Assembly: GCA_021890795.1 (NCBI GenBank)
Contig: JAKKUO010000007.1
Location: 1 to 64,000 of the forward strand
From: Bacillota bacterium
GTDB lineage: Bacteria > Bacillota > Sulfobacillia > Symbiobacteriales > ZC4RG38
Direction of reading: 5' to 3'
Length of the DNA: 64,000 nt
The position numbers and the translations under genes were made by a program. This document shows, in pieces, positions 36,096 to 44,885 of the stretch (position 1 is its first letter; every line of letters starts with the position of its first letter). The notes under the pieces are model-generated. The model made no database searches. It was not told where the DNA came from and saw only the letters and a program-made list of their open reading frames with translations.

Positions 36096-36115
36096 TAACT
36101 GGGAATGCCAAGTTA
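36096..36115. promoter_or_regulatory. palindromic operator between purA and lysR-type gene
   Basis: TAACTGGGAATGCCAAGTTA: arms TAACT-GG and CC-AGTTA with one mismatch, flanked by TATAA-like hexamers at 36119-36132. It lies 62 bp before the regulator start and 177 bp before purA, so it may serve autoregulation. Confidence 0.5.
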
Positions 36116-36176
36116 CGCTATAAGGGTATAACTCTCTAGAAGGAATTCGGCCGGAACCTCAGGGAAGGTGAGCGCC

Positions 36177-37091
36177 GTGCTGCGGCTGCTGGAGACCTTC
36201 TGCGCGGTGGTGGAGGCCGGCAGCCTCAACCGGGCCGCGGAGGCCCTGCACCTCAGCCAACCCGCGGTGACCAAGCAGATCCGGGCCCTGGAGGCGGAGC
36301 TGGGGGTCACCCTGCTGGTCCGGGGCAGGCAGGGGGTGACCCTCACCCCGGTGGGCCGGCGGATCCACGCCCTGGCCCGCCGGGCAGTGGCCGCGGCGGA
36401 GGCCTGCCGCCGGGCCGCCCGGGAGTGGCAGGAGCCCGGGAGCACCGGGGTGGTGGTGGGCGCCGGCCTCACCCTCACCCTCTTTACTTTGCCCCCGGTC
36501 ATCGCCGCCTTTCGCCGGCAATTCCCCGGTACCCGGGTGGAGGTCCGGACCGGCACCTCCCAGGAGACCCTGGCCCGGCTCCTGGCCTACGAGGTGGACC
36601 TGGCCTTCGTCACCTCCCCCGTCAGCCACCCGGAAGTCCGGACCCAGGTGCTCTTCACCGACCCTCTGGTCCTGGCCGCCGCGCCGCCGGCCCCGGCCGG
36701 GGAGATCCACCCGGTCCGGGTACGGGATCTGCAGGGCCGGACCCTGATCTCCTTCCGCCGGGGCTCGGGGCTGAGGCAGTACCTGGACCAGGTCCTGGAG
36801 GCCCGGGGAGTCCGGCCGGAGGTGGTGATGGAGTTCGACAGCATCGAGGCGATCAAGACCATGGTCGCCCTGGACCTGGGGGTGGCCCTCCTCCCCTGGT
36901 CCGCGGTCCGGGCCGACGCGGAGGCGGGCCGGATCGTCGCCTACCCCCTGGCGGACTGGCCCGACGCGGGCCGGCAGATCTCGATGATCTGGCGCCGGGA
37001 CGCCTACCGGCCCCCTACGGTCCGCGCCTTCCAGACCCTGGCCCGGCAGCTCCTGCGGCAGGAGCCGGAGACGGAGAGAACCGGTAGCTAG
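36177..37091 (+). CDS. LysR-family transcriptional regulator
   Basis: 304 aa from GTG 36177, spaced correctly from AAGGTGA; the GTG at 36168 abuts it. N-terminal winged HTH (FCAVVEAGSLNRAAEALHLSQPAVTKQIRALEAELG) and a two-lobed effector domain (ISFRRGSGLRQYLDQVL; GVALLPWSAV). The best overall style match is the CysB/CbbR/YwfK-like group, but the ligand cannot be told. Divergent from purA across a palindrome, so purA or its own promoter is a plausible target. Confidence 0.92.
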   Translation: MLRLLETFCAVVEAGSLNRAAEALHLSQPAVTKQIRALEAELGVTLLVRGRQGVTLTPVGRRIHALARRAVAAAEACRRAAREWQEPGSTGVVVGAGLTLTLFTLPPVIAAFRRQFPGTRVEVRTGTSQETLARLLAYEVDLAFVTSPVSHPEVRTQVLFTDPLVLAAAPPAPAGEIHPVRVRDLQGRTLISFRRGSGLRQYLDQVLEARGVRPEVVMEFDSIEAIKTMVALDLGVALLPWSAVRADAEAGRIVAYPLADWPDAGRQISMIWRRDAYRPPTVRAFQTLARQLLRQEPETERTGS

Positions 37092-37146
37092 AGTGCCGTC
37101 AGTCGGACCCCGACAGGGCCCGCGGCTCAAGTGCCGCCAGTCGGAC
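37092..37146. repeat. imperfect 38-bp direct repeat
   Basis: AGTGCCG(T/C)CAGTCGGAC occurs at 37092 and 37130, in the short gap between the convergent LysR gene and dnaB. It probably belongs to the shared 3' untranslated region. Confidence 0.5.
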
Positions 37147-37163
37147 ACTGAAAGGACCGGCGG

Positions 37164-38510
37164 CTAGCTGTGCCGCCGGTCCAGGCTCATGAACTTGCCG
37201 AACTCCTTGAGGAAGACCAGCTCCACCGTCCCCACCGGGCCGTTCCGCTGCTTGGCGATGATCACCTCGACGATGTTCTTCCGGTCGGTGTCCTGGTTGT
37301 AGTAGTCGTCCCGGTAGAGGAACATCACCACGTCCGCGTCCTGCTCGATGGAGCCGCTCTCCCGGAGGTCCGAGAGCATCGGCCGCTTGTCCGTCCGGGA
37401 CTCCACCGCCCGGCTGAGCTGGGAAAGGGCGATGACCGGGATGTTCAGCTCCCGGGCCAGGGCCTTCAGCGACCGGGAGATCTCCGCGACCTCCTGGGCC
37501 CGGTTCTCCGTGGGCCGTCGGGATCCGCTCCCCAGGGTCATCAGCTGCATGTAATCGATGCACAGAAGGTCCAGGCCGTGCTCGGCCTTCATCCGCCGGG
37601 CCCGGGCCCTCAGTTCCATCAGCGGCAGGTTCGGGGTGTCGTCGATGTAGATCTCCGCCTCCGCCAGCCGACTCAGCCCCGCGGAGAGGTGGTGCCAGTC
37701 CTCGTCGGTCAGGTACCCCGTCCGGAGCTTGTGGCCATCCACCGCGGACTCCATGGCCAGGAGGCGGAGGGCGATCTGCTCCTTCGACATCTCCAGGCTG
37801 AAAAAGCCCACAGTCTTCTTCGCCCGGACCGCGGCGTTCCGGACCAGGTTGAGGGCGAAGGCGGTCTTCCCCATGGAGGGCCGGGCGGCGATGATGATCA
37901 GGTCCGAGGGCTGCCACCCGGAGGTCTTCTCGTCCAGGTCCGGGTACCCCGACGGCACGCCGGTGGTGCCGCCCTTGTGCTGGTAGAGGTACTCCAGGTG
38001 GTCGTAGGCGGCGTACAGGGCCTCCCGGATGTGCTCATAGCTCCGGGTGGTCCGGCGCTGGGTCACCGCGAAGATCTTGCTCTCCGCGGTGTTCAGCATC
38101 TCGTCCAGGTCCTCGGCGTCGTAGGCCTCCTCGATGATCTCCCGGGCCGCGTGCTGCAGCCGCCGGAGCACCGCCTTCTGCTCGACGATCTCCGCATACG
38201 CCTCGGCGTTGGCGGTGGTGGGCACCAACCGGGCCAGGTCCGAGAGGTAGGTGATGCCGCCGGCGGCCTCCAGCCGCCCGAGCTTGCGCAGCTCCTCCGA
38301 GACGGTGATCAGGTCCACCGGCTCGCCCCGGCTCCACAGGTCCAGCATCGCCTGGTAGATGATCTGGTGCCGGTCGGAGTAGAAGTCCTCGGGCCGCAGG
38401 AAACTCGCGACCCGGGTGAGGACCTCCCGGTCGTCGATCAGGATCGCCCCGAGGACCGACCGCTCCGCTTCCAGGTTCTGGGGCGGCACCCGTTCGGAGA
38501 AGACAGACAT
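37164..38510 (-). CDS. dnaB: replicative DNA helicase DnaB
   Basis: 448 aa. The N-terminal DnaB domain (PPQNLEAERSVLGAILID) is followed by a RecA-like ATPase with Walker A ARPSMGKTAF, Walker B LLCIDYMQLM and the SQLSRAVE/LSDLRESGSIEQDAD motifs. The hexameric helicase of the replication fork (called dnaC in Bacillus). 13 bp downstream of lonC in the same operon. No intein. Confidence 0.98.
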   Translation of the reverse strand: MSVFSERVPPQNLEAERSVLGAILIDDREVLTRVASFLRPEDFYSDRHQIIYQAMLDLWSRGEPVDLITVSEELRKLGRLEAAGGITYLSDLARLVPTTANAEAYAEIVEQKAVLRRLQHAAREIIEEAYDAEDLDEMLNTAESKIFAVTQRRTTRSYEHIREALYAAYDHLEYLYQHKGGTTGVPSGYPDLDEKTSGWQPSDLIIIAARPSMGKTAFALNLVRNAAVRAKKTVGFFSLEMSKEQIALRLLAMESAVDGHKLRTGYLTDEDWHHLSAGLSRLAEAEIYIDDTPNLPLMELRARARRMKAEHGLDLLCIDYMQLMTLGSGSRRPTENRAQEVAEISRSLKALARELNIPVIALSQLSRAVESRTDKRPMLSDLRESGSIEQDADVVMFLYRDDYYNQDTDRKNIVEVIIAKQRNGPVGTVELVFLKEFGKFMSLDRRHS

Positions 38511-38523
38511 GGGGACCCCCCTC

Positions 38524-40524
38524 TCAGCCGGCCTGGCGCTGCTGCCAGCCCGGGGCCAGGTGGGCGAGGGCCTCGGCCACGGTGGCGACAGGCACCACCT
38601 CGATCCCTCCCACCCGGGCCACCATCTCCCGGGCGTTCTCAGCCGGGATCAGGACCTTCCGCATCCCCGCCTGCTTGGCGCCGTAGATCTTCTCATAAAT
38701 GCCGCCCACCGCCCGGACCTCCCCCCGGAGGGAGATCTCGCCGGTGAGGGCCACGTCCTGCCGCAGGGGCAGCTCCTCCAGGGCGGAGAGGATGGCCAGG
38801 GTGATGGCCAGCCCCGCGCTGGGGCCGTCGATCCGGCCGCCGCCGACCACGTTGACGTGGACGTCGTAGTCCCGGAGGTCCCGGCCGGTGAGCCGCCGGA
38901 TCACCGGCCCGGCGTTGAAGACCGAGTCCTTGGCCATGGGGCCCGCGGCCTCGTTGAACCGGAGGCTGCCCTTCCCCGGCTCCCGGGCCGGGAAGGCCAC
39001 CGCCTCGATCTCCAGCACCGACCCCACGTAGCCCAGCACCCCCAGGCCGTGGATCCGGCCCACCTCCAGCCGGTCCGAAGCCTTGGCGGTCACCTGGGGG
39101 GTGAGCCGGCTGATCCGGATCACCTCCAGAACCTGCTCCCGGGTGACGGTCACCGGCGGCAGGTCCGGGTGCCGGCGGCTCCGCCGGCGGCGCCCGGCCC
39201 AGGGGAGGTCGTCGGGCAAGGCACCGGACTCGGCCGCCTGGTAGAGGGCGATGCTGTACGCGTCGGCCAGGATCCCGACAGCCTTGCGCCCCTCGATGGT
39301 GTAGTCCGCCACCAGCTCCGCCACCCCGTCCTCCAGCCGGATCCCGAGGCGCTGGGCAGCCTCCCGGACGATCCGGGCCACGTCGTCCGGGGTGAGGGGC
39401 TCGAAGAAGACCTCCGCGCACCGGGACCGGAGCGCCGGGGAGATCTCCTCCGGGCTCCGGGTGGTGGCGCCGATAAGAATGAAGTCCGCGGGCGCCCCCT
39501 CCTCGAAGAGGAGCTTGATCCACTGGGGGACGTTGGGGTCGTCCGGGTCGTAGTAGGCGGAGTCGAAGGTGACCTTCTTCTCCTCCAACACCTTCAGGAG
39601 CTTGTTCTGGAGGATCGGGTCCATCTCCCCGATCTCGTCGATAAAGAGCACCCCGCCGTGGGCCTCGGTGACCAGACCGAGCTTGGGCTCGGGGACCGCG
39701 GTCTCCGCCAGCTCCCGCCGGGCCCCCTGGTAAATGGGGTCGTGGACCGAGCCCAGGAGGGGGTTGGTGATCTCCCGGGGATCCCACCGGAGGGTGGTGC
39801 CGTCCACCTCGACGAAGGGCGCCTTTGGCCCGAAGGGGGTGAAGGGCAAGGCCTTGGCCGCTTCCAGGGCCAGCCGGGCCACGGTGGTCTTCCCCACCCC
39901 CGGCGGGCCGTAGAGGAGGATGTGCTGGGGGAAGGGGGAGGCGAGCTTGGCTAGCACCGCCCGGACCGCGGCCTCCTGCCCCACCACCTGGTCCAGGGAG
40001 GTGGGCCGCATCATCTCCAGGGCCGAGCGGCTGAGGCGGGTGCGCCGGAGGGCCTTCAGCTCCGCCAGCTTCTTGAGGCTGTGGGGCGTCTCAGGCCCGG
40101 CCTCCTCCCGGATCACCTGGAGCCGGACCTCCCGGACGTACTCCTCGTGCCGCTGCTGCATCCGCTCGGCGACCTTCTTCTCCAGGCTCTCTTCCACGTT
40201 CCGCCGGGCGATCTGGTCCGCCAGGAGGTCCTCCAGCTCCTCCAGGATCTGCGGGACCTCCTCGATGGATGGGGCCGGCCCCAGGGCCGGATCCTCCCGG
40301 ACCAGGCGCATCAGGGCCAGGGCGTGGTCCTCCACCCGGTCCGACCGCATCAGCCCCAGGGCCTCCAGTTTGGCGGCCTTGACCACCAGCCGCTCCGCCC
40401 CGTGCACCTGCACCAGCAACTGAAAGAGGGCACCGATCTCCTTGCGCAGCGCTCCCTCCGCCGTCGGCCGCCCCCCGTCCTCCGGGCCGGCCGGGCGGAT
40501 CAGCTTCTCCAGAATCTCGTTCAT
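38524..40524 (-). CDS. lonC: Lon-family ATP-dependent protease, spore LonC type
   Basis: 666 aa from ATG 40524 (AAGGAGAG upstream). A helical N-terminal region of about 170 residues replaces the usual Lon N-domain; then AAA+ with Walker A GPPGVGKT, Walker B GGVLFIDEIGEMD and arginine finger region RSRC; then the Lon protease domain with catalytic Ser in DGPSAGLA and Lys in GGIYEKIYGAKQAG. The layout fits the LonC family seen in endospore formers between rplI and dnaB. A Ser/Lys dyad is intact, so it should be active. Confidence 0.92.
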   Translation of the reverse strand: MNEILEKLIRPAGPEDGGRPTAEGALRKEIGALFQLLVQVHGAERLVVKAAKLEALGLMRSDRVEDHALALMRLVREDPALGPAPSIEEVPQILEELEDLLADQIARRNVEESLEKKVAERMQQRHEEYVREVRLQVIREEAGPETPHSLKKLAELKALRRTRLSRSALEMMRPTSLDQVVGQEAAVRAVLAKLASPFPQHILLYGPPGVGKTTVARLALEAAKALPFTPFGPKAPFVEVDGTTLRWDPREITNPLLGSVHDPIYQGARRELAETAVPEPKLGLVTEAHGGVLFIDEIGEMDPILQNKLLKVLEEKKVTFDSAYYDPDDPNVPQWIKLLFEEGAPADFILIGATTRSPEEISPALRSRCAEVFFEPLTPDDVARIVREAAQRLGIRLEDGVAELVADYTIEGRKAVGILADAYSIALYQAAESGALPDDLPWAGRRRRSRRHPDLPPVTVTREQVLEVIRISRLTPQVTAKASDRLEVGRIHGLGVLGYVGSVLEIEAVAFPAREPGKGSLRFNEAAGPMAKDSVFNAGPVIRRLTGRDLRDYDVHVNVVGGGRIDGPSAGLAITLAILSALEELPLRQDVALTGEISLRGEVRAVGGIYEKIYGAKQAGMRKVLIPAENAREMVARVGGIEVVPVATVAEALAHLAPGWQQRQAG

Positions 40525-40543
40525 CCGCTCTCCTTTTCGCCCC

Positions 40544-40610
40544 TTATCCCTGGGCACATTCTCTGGCGTTATCCCTGGGGACGTTCTCTGGTATGATCCC
40601 TGGGCCGTTA
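40544..40610. repeat. three tandem 25-bp repeats between rplI and lonC
   Basis: Units start at 40544, 40569 and 40594: TTATCCCTGGG, a variable 4-5 bp, TTCTCTGG. The third is partial and begins TGATCCCTGGG. They fill most of the 83-bp gap upstream of the lonC ribosome site. Confidence 0.75.
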
Positions 40611-41057
40611 CTGCTGGGCCACGACCTCCACGTTGATCTGTGCGGTGATCTCGTAGCCCAGCCGCAGGAGCACCGGATAGGTGCCAAGAGCCTTGATCGG
40701 TTCCTCCAGCTCCACCTTCTTGCGGTCAAACTCCTGCCCCAGGAGCCTGGTAAGGGCATCGGCGATGTCCTTGGTAGTGACCGAGCCGAAAAGCCGGCCG
40801 CCCTCCCCCGCCCGGACCGGCACCCGCACCGTCTGGCCGTGGAGCCGGTCCCGGAGGGCCTGGGCCTCCCGGCGGAGCCGCTCCTCCTTCATCCGTTCCG
40901 CCTTCTTCTGCTCCTCCAGGGCCCGCATGGCGCCGCCGGCCGCCTCCACCGCCAGCCCCCTGGGGAAGAGGTAGTTCCGGGCGTAGCCCTCCGCTACCTC
41001 CACCACGGAACCCTTCTTACCGAGACCCTTTACATCCTGCTTCAGTATAACCTTCAT
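40608..41057 (-). CDS. rplI: 50S ribosomal protein L9
   Basis: 149 aa, normal length. Signature [26 protein letters not shown] at the N-terminal rRNA-binding domain, a long connecting helix and the C-terminal domain. Upstream of lonC and dnaB, the usual Firmicutes order. Confidence 0.98.
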   Translation of the reverse strand: MKVILKQDVKGLGKKGSVVEVAEGYARNYLFPRGLAVEAAGGAMRALEEQKKAERMKEERLRREAQALRDRLHGQTVRVPVRAGEGGRLFGSVTTKDIADALTRLLGQEFDRKKVELEEPIKALGTYPVLLRLGYEITAQINVEVVAQQ

Positions 41058-41261
41058 GAATCAGCCCTCCCCGACAGGTGACGGCTCTGGCACCCACCGC
41101 CCCCGGGGTCCGGCCCGGTGCCCCGGGCCACCCCGCGCCTGCACCCTGCATTCTCCGGCAGTGCCGGGGTTCCCTGCTGCTCCTGCCGTCAGCACCGGCC
41201 GGACCGCCCCAGGCCCCCGGCCGCGCCCGGGGCCCCCCGGCCCCGTCTTCACGGCCCCAGG

Positions 41262-41292
41262 AACAGCAAGGGGGCACCTGGCAGGTGCCCCC
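41262..41292 (-). terminator. intrinsic terminator of the rpsF-ssb-rpsR operon
   Basis: 10-bp stem GGGGGCACCT/AGGTGCCCCC with 3-nt loop, followed on the minus strand by TTGCTGTTCC, 20 bp after the rpsR stop. The rest of the 254-bp gap to rplI shows nothing else. Confidence 0.78.
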
Positions 41293-41311
41293 TCTGACCG
41301 ACAACCTCCGG

Positions 41312-41542
41312 CTACTCCACGGTGAAGGGCAGCAGGGCAACGATCCGGGCCCGCTTGATCGCCCGGGTCAGCTGCCGCTGGTGGTTGGCGCAGTTCCCGG
41401 AGATCCGCCGGGGCAGGATCTTCCCCCGCTCGGTGATGAACCGCTTCAGCCGGCCCACGTCCTTGTAGTCGATGGTCTCGATCTTGTCCACGCACCAAGA
41501 GCAAACCCGCTTCTTGGGCCGACGACCGCGCTCCCGACGCAC
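41312..41542 (-). CDS. rpsR: 30S ribosomal protein S18
   Basis: 76 aa from GTG 41542 with GGAGG upstream. [21 protein letters not shown] and [14 protein letters not shown] are typical. It keeps cysteines (VCSWC, GNCANHQ), so it is of the zinc-binding type. Third gene of rpsF-ssb-rpsR. Confidence 0.97.
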   Translation of the reverse strand: MRRERGRRPKKRVCSWCVDKIETIDYKDVGRLKRFITERGKILPRRISGNCANHQRQLTRAIKRARIVALLPFTVE

Positions 41543-41699
41543 GATGTCGCCTCCTCGCCGCAGTATGGTCGGAGAGCCATGCTCCCGGCGCCCCCGCTCC
41601 GGGGGGCGCACCACCTGCCCGGGGCGCAGGTGGAACCGGAGCCGGTGCGCAGACCGGTCCGGCTAAAGCCTGATCCGGCACCTTGTGTACGTCCGGGCC

Positions 41700-42137
41700 T
41701 CAGAAGGGGACGTCGTCATCCTCCGGGTTGAAGTCCGAGCCGAAGGGGATAGGCTCCGGCTCCTCCCGGAAATCGCCCCCGAAGCCCGACCGGTCGCCCG
41801 CCGGCTCGCCACCGGCATTGGCCCGGTCGAGAAACTTGACGGTATTGGCCCGGACCTCGTAGACGGTGCGCCGGGTACCGTCCTGGGCGTCGTACTGCCG
41901 CATCTCCAGCCGGCCCTCCACCAGGACCAGCCGGCCCTTGGTCAGGTACTGGCTGACCAGCTCGGCCTGGCGCTCCCAGACGACGACGTCGATAAAGTCC
42001 GTCTGCCGCTCTCCCTGGGCGTTGGTCGTGCCCCGGTCCACCGCAAGGCGAAACTGGGCCACGGCCTTGCCGGTCGGCGTGTGCCTGAGTTCAGGGTCCC
42101 TGGTCAGCCGCCCGACCAGCACGATGCGATTGTACAC
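41700..42137 (-). CDS. ssb: single-stranded DNA-binding protein
   Basis: 145 aa OB-fold SSB (MYNRIVLVGRLTRDPELRHTPTG) with the disordered Gly-rich linker and the acidic tip DDDVPF that binds partner proteins. Between rpsF and rpsR, the conserved operon. Confidence 0.97.
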   Translation of the reverse strand: MYNRIVLVGRLTRDPELRHTPTGKAVAQFRLAVDRGTTNAQGERQTDFIDVVVWERQAELVSQYLTKGRLVLVEGRLEMRQYDAQDGTRRTVYEVRANTVKFLDRANAGGEPAGDRSGFGGDFREEPEPIPFGSDFNPEDDDVPF

Positions 42138-42173
42138 GACCGCCCACCCCCGGCCTCCGGCAACCTTTTTCCG

Positions 42174-42461
42174 TTAGTCGTCCTCCCGGACGATGAGGAA
42201 CCGGATCACCTCGTCGGTGATCTTCAGCACCCGGTCCAGCTCGGCGGTGACCTCCGGCTGGGCCTTGTAATTGATCACCGCGTAATAACCTTCCTTGAAG
42301 TGTCGGATCTCGTAAGCCAGGCGACGCTTACCCCAGAGGTCTTCTTTGTCAATGATACCACCGTTGTTGGTGATCACGCCCTTGGCCTTCTCCACCACCG
42401 CCTTGGTGGCCTCGTCATCCAGGTCCGGGCGGATCACCATCAGGACCTCGTAGGACCGCAC
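42174..42461 (-). CDS. rpsF: 30S ribosomal protein S6
   Basis: 95 aa from GTG 42461 with GGAGGAGGTG upstream. YEVLMVIRPDLDDE at the start and LWGKRRLAYEIRHFKEGYYAVI in the middle. First gene of the S6-SSB-S18 operon. The frame runs on to 42554, but that region is the leader. Confidence 0.97.
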   Translation of the reverse strand: MRSYEVLMVIRPDLDDEATKAVVEKAKGVITNNGGIIDKEDLWGKRRLAYEIRHFKEGYYAVINYKAQPEVTAELDRVLKITDEVIRFLIVREDD

Positions 42462-42553
42462 GGGCCACACCTCCTCCCCATGGACTTGACGGCCCCCTTC
42501 CGAAAAGAGGGCAGGGAGGCAGCGAAAACCGCTGCGCTCGACGAACGGCATCA

Positions 42554-42583
42554 ATTATAGCACGGGCGCGCACCGCGATTCAA
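42554..42583 (-). promoter_or_regulatory. sigma-A promoter of rpsF operon
   Basis: Minus strand TTGAAT, 18-bp spacer ending TGC, TATAAT. Perfect -10 with extended TG. It leaves a leader of about 85 nt before rpsF. Confidence 0.85.
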
Positions 42584-42634
42584 CAAAAGCCTGCCGCTTG
42601 CCGCGGCTCTCCGCTCCCTCCGGCCCCTGGCAGG

Positions 42635-42886
42635 TCACCGCCGCTTCTGGCCCTTTCCCTGAGCAGGCTTTGGCGGCGGCGGGTCGGGAGCGCCCTCCCC
42701 CAGGGGCCACCGCTGCCGGACCGCCTTCTCAAACTTGGGCCGGGGGATCATCACCCGGTGGCCGCACCCCCGGCACCGGAGGCCAAAGTCCACCCCGGTC
42801 CGGTAGACCTCCCAGGTGTCGCAGCCACAGGGATGGGGCTTCTTCAGCCGCACCACGTCGCCGATGGCATACCGGACGATCTCCAC
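42635..42886 (-). CDS. DUF951 family protein
   Basis: 83 aa. It matches the DUF951 pattern: GDVVRLKKPHPCGCDTWEVYRTGVDFGLRCRGCGHRVMIPR. The cysteines (CGC, CRGC) suggest a small zinc-binding fold. The Pro/Lys-rich tail is extra. Function unknown; it is commonly found just upstream of rpsF or ychF in Firmicutes. Confidence 0.88.
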   Translation of the reverse strand: MEIVRYAIGDVVRLKKPHPCGCDTWEVYRTGVDFGLRCRGCGHRVMIPRPKFEKAVRQRWPLGEGAPDPPPPKPAQGKGQKRR

Positions 42887-42919
42887 GGCACAACCCTCCC
42901 GGTGGTGGTCTGCCGGGAT

Positions 42920-43675
42920 CTACCCCGGCAGAAAATACCCCTCTGCCCCGCCGAAGATCACCGCCGCCAGCCAGCCGTACAGCTCCAGGAGCCACGGGAC
43001 CAGCCGCGACCCGGCGATGCCCTGGGTGAGGGAGCGGAAGACCGGCAGGGAGAGAATCGGGGTGAGGAGGGCCGCAGCGAGGGTGAGGACCAGGAGCACC
43101 TCCAGCAGCCCTACCAGGGCCCCGAGCCCCCGGTTGGCGGTTCCCACCACCGGGAGCCGGTCCGCCAGGTCCGAGATCCGCTGCACTCCCCAGGCGACGG
43201 CCCAGGTGACCACGCTCAACACCACCGCAAAGGCCATGGCCTTGAGGATCCCCTGGGCCAGGAGCGCGACCACGGCCTCCCCCAGGGTGACCTGGGTCTG
43301 GGCCGCGGCCATCTCCTGCAGCCGGGCCAGCAGGCTCCGGTGGTAGACCGTGGGCAGGGGCAGGGCCTCCACCGCTGTCCGCAGCAGGTCCGGCGGCACC
43401 GCGGCCAGGGGCATGCCGTCCATCCCCCCCGGCAGCCGGATCCGCCGGTGCAGCAGGTCCGCCACCCGGTCCACCAGCCCGAACCTGCCGTCGGCCCACT
43501 GGAGCACCGCACCGGCGTACCGGCCGGCGACAAAGAGCCCGGCCATGTACCCCGCGAGGCCGGCTACCATCCCCACCAGCCCTCGCCGGAAGCCCTGCAC
43601 ACCGCCCAGGACCAGGAGGCCGGCGATCAGCCAGTCCAGCCAGTTCCACGTCGCAGAGAAGGAATCCACCCACAA
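42920..43675 (-). CDS. CvpA family membrane protein
   Basis: 251 aa with about five membrane helices. The start NWLDWLIAGLLVLGGVQGFRRGLVGMVAGL and later RLPVVGTANRGLGALVGLLEVLLVL match the CvpA family, linked to colicin V production and purF in other bacteria; the true role is unclear. Co-directional with the DUF951 gene 33 bp downstream. Confidence 0.87.
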   Translation of the reverse strand: MWVDSFSATWNWLDWLIAGLLVLGGVQGFRRGLVGMVAGLAGYMAGLFVAGRYAGAVLQWADGRFGLVDRVADLLHRRIRLPGGMDGMPLAAVPPDLLRTAVEALPLPTVYHRSLLARLQEMAAAQTQVTLGEAVVALLAQGILKAMAFAVVLSVVTWAVAWGVQRISDLADRLPVVGTANRGLGALVGLLEVLLVLTLAAALLTPILSLPVFRSLTQGIAGSRLVPWLLELYGWLAAVIFGGAEGYFLPG

Positions 43676-43684
43676 CCCCCCTGA

Positions 43685-44665
43685 TCAGGATGCCGGTTGC
43701 TCCGGGTGCAGGCTGTCCCTGGATCCTTCGCTCCCGCCCCGGGCCCGCCCTGCCGCGGGCCCCTCCGCGGCCACGAGAAAGACCCCGATGCCGGTCAGGA
43801 TCAGCGCCCCCCCGGCCAGGGCAAGGCCCCCGGGAACCTCGCCGAAGAGCAGGAAGGCCAGGCCCGTGGCCCCTACCGGCTCCCCCAGGATGCTGACGGA
43901 GACCACCGCCGCCCGGAGGTACCGTAGCGCCCAGTTCATCGCCGTGTGGCCCACCACCGTGGGGAAGACCGCCAGGGCCAGGAAGAGCCACCACTCCCGG
44001 GCGGGGTAACCGGCCACCGGCGTGCCGGTGGCGATGGCCAGGAGGAGCAAGGTCAGGGCCGCGACCCCGTAGACCAGCGCCGTGTAGGGCAGGATCTCCA
44101 CCCGCTGCCGGACCGCCCGGCCGATGAGGATGTAGCCGGCCACGGCCACCGCGCCGGCCAGGGCCAGGAGGTCACCGTAGAGGGCGGTGCCGCCGAGGCG
44201 GAAGTCCCCCCAGCCCACCAGAGCGCCACCCAGCACCGCGAGGAGCACCCCGGCCACTGCAGCCGGGGGTACCCGCTCCCGGAGAAGCCACCGGCCGGCG
44301 GCCAGGACCAGGAACGGGTGGGTGGTGACCAGCACCGTGGAGCTGGCCACCGAGGTGTACCGGAGGCTGGCCACCCAGGCGGCAAAGTGGAGGGCCAGGC
44401 ACCCGCCGGCCGCAGCGGCCAGCCACAGGTCCCGGCCCCGGAGTTCTCTCAGCCCCTGCCGGTGCCAGAGCCCCAGGGGCACCGCCAGGATCGCCGTCGC
44501 CAGGGCCAGCCGCCAGAAGGCGATGGCCAGGGAGGGGGCGGTGGAAAGCCGGATCCAGATGGACGAGGACGCGGCCACCAGCACCGCGGCGCCCAGGACC
44601 AGGTACGCCGCTCCCTTCGGCACCGCTGCCGCCGTCTTGCCGGCCGGGACTGGCACCTCTGCCAT
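43685..44665 (-). CDS. EamA/DMT superfamily transporter
   Basis: 326 aa from ATG 44665 (GGGAGGTG). Ten predicted membrane helices in two EamA halves (SLAIAFWRLALATAILAVPLGL; AVVSVSILGEPVGATGLAFLLFGEV). Probably a metabolite or amino-acid exporter. Stop is 9 bp before the cvpA start. Substrate unknown. Confidence 0.92.
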   Translation of the reverse strand: MAEVPVPAGKTAAAVPKGAAYLVLGAAVLVAASSSIWIRLSTAPSLAIAFWRLALATAILAVPLGLWHRQGLRELRGRDLWLAAAAGGCLALHFAAWVASLRYTSVASSTVLVTTHPFLVLAAGRWLLRERVPPAAVAGVLLAVLGGALVGWGDFRLGGTALYGDLLALAGAVAVAGYILIGRAVRQRVEILPYTALVYGVAALTLLLLAIATGTPVAGYPAREWWLFLALAVFPTVVGHTAMNWALRYLRAAVVSVSILGEPVGATGLAFLLFGEVPGGLALAGGALILTGIGVFLVAAEGPAAGRARGGSEGSRDSLHPEQPAS

Positions 44666-44801
44666 GGGGACACCTCCCAGAACCCTGGCCTCCCCCGGGA
44701 GGACCGGGGCCGGCCGGATAGACGAGAGATTCGCTGCTGCCACCCTTCTCCCTGCCCCGTGCTCGCCGCACCCCGGTGGCGCCCGCCCCGGTAGACAGGG
44801 A

Positions 44802-44837
44802 AGCCCCGGCGGGGAGGCCGGACCTCCCTGCCGGGGC
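44802..44837 (-). terminator. intrinsic terminator of the first Liv binding-protein gene
   Basis: 15-bp stem (GCCCCGGCGGGGAGG with one G-U pair) and 5-nt loop, then TTCCCTGT on the minus strand. The rest of the 220-bp gap holds nothing clear. Confidence 0.6.
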
Positions 44838-44885
44838 CAGGGCCGGTTCTGCAGGGTACGGGCGGAGAACCGGCCGGACCGGTGG

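Noticed and set aside
36168-36176. GTG 36168 as start of the LysR gene
   Set aside because: It overlaps the AAGGTG ribosome site; GTG 36177 gives proper spacing and the usual LysR N-terminus.
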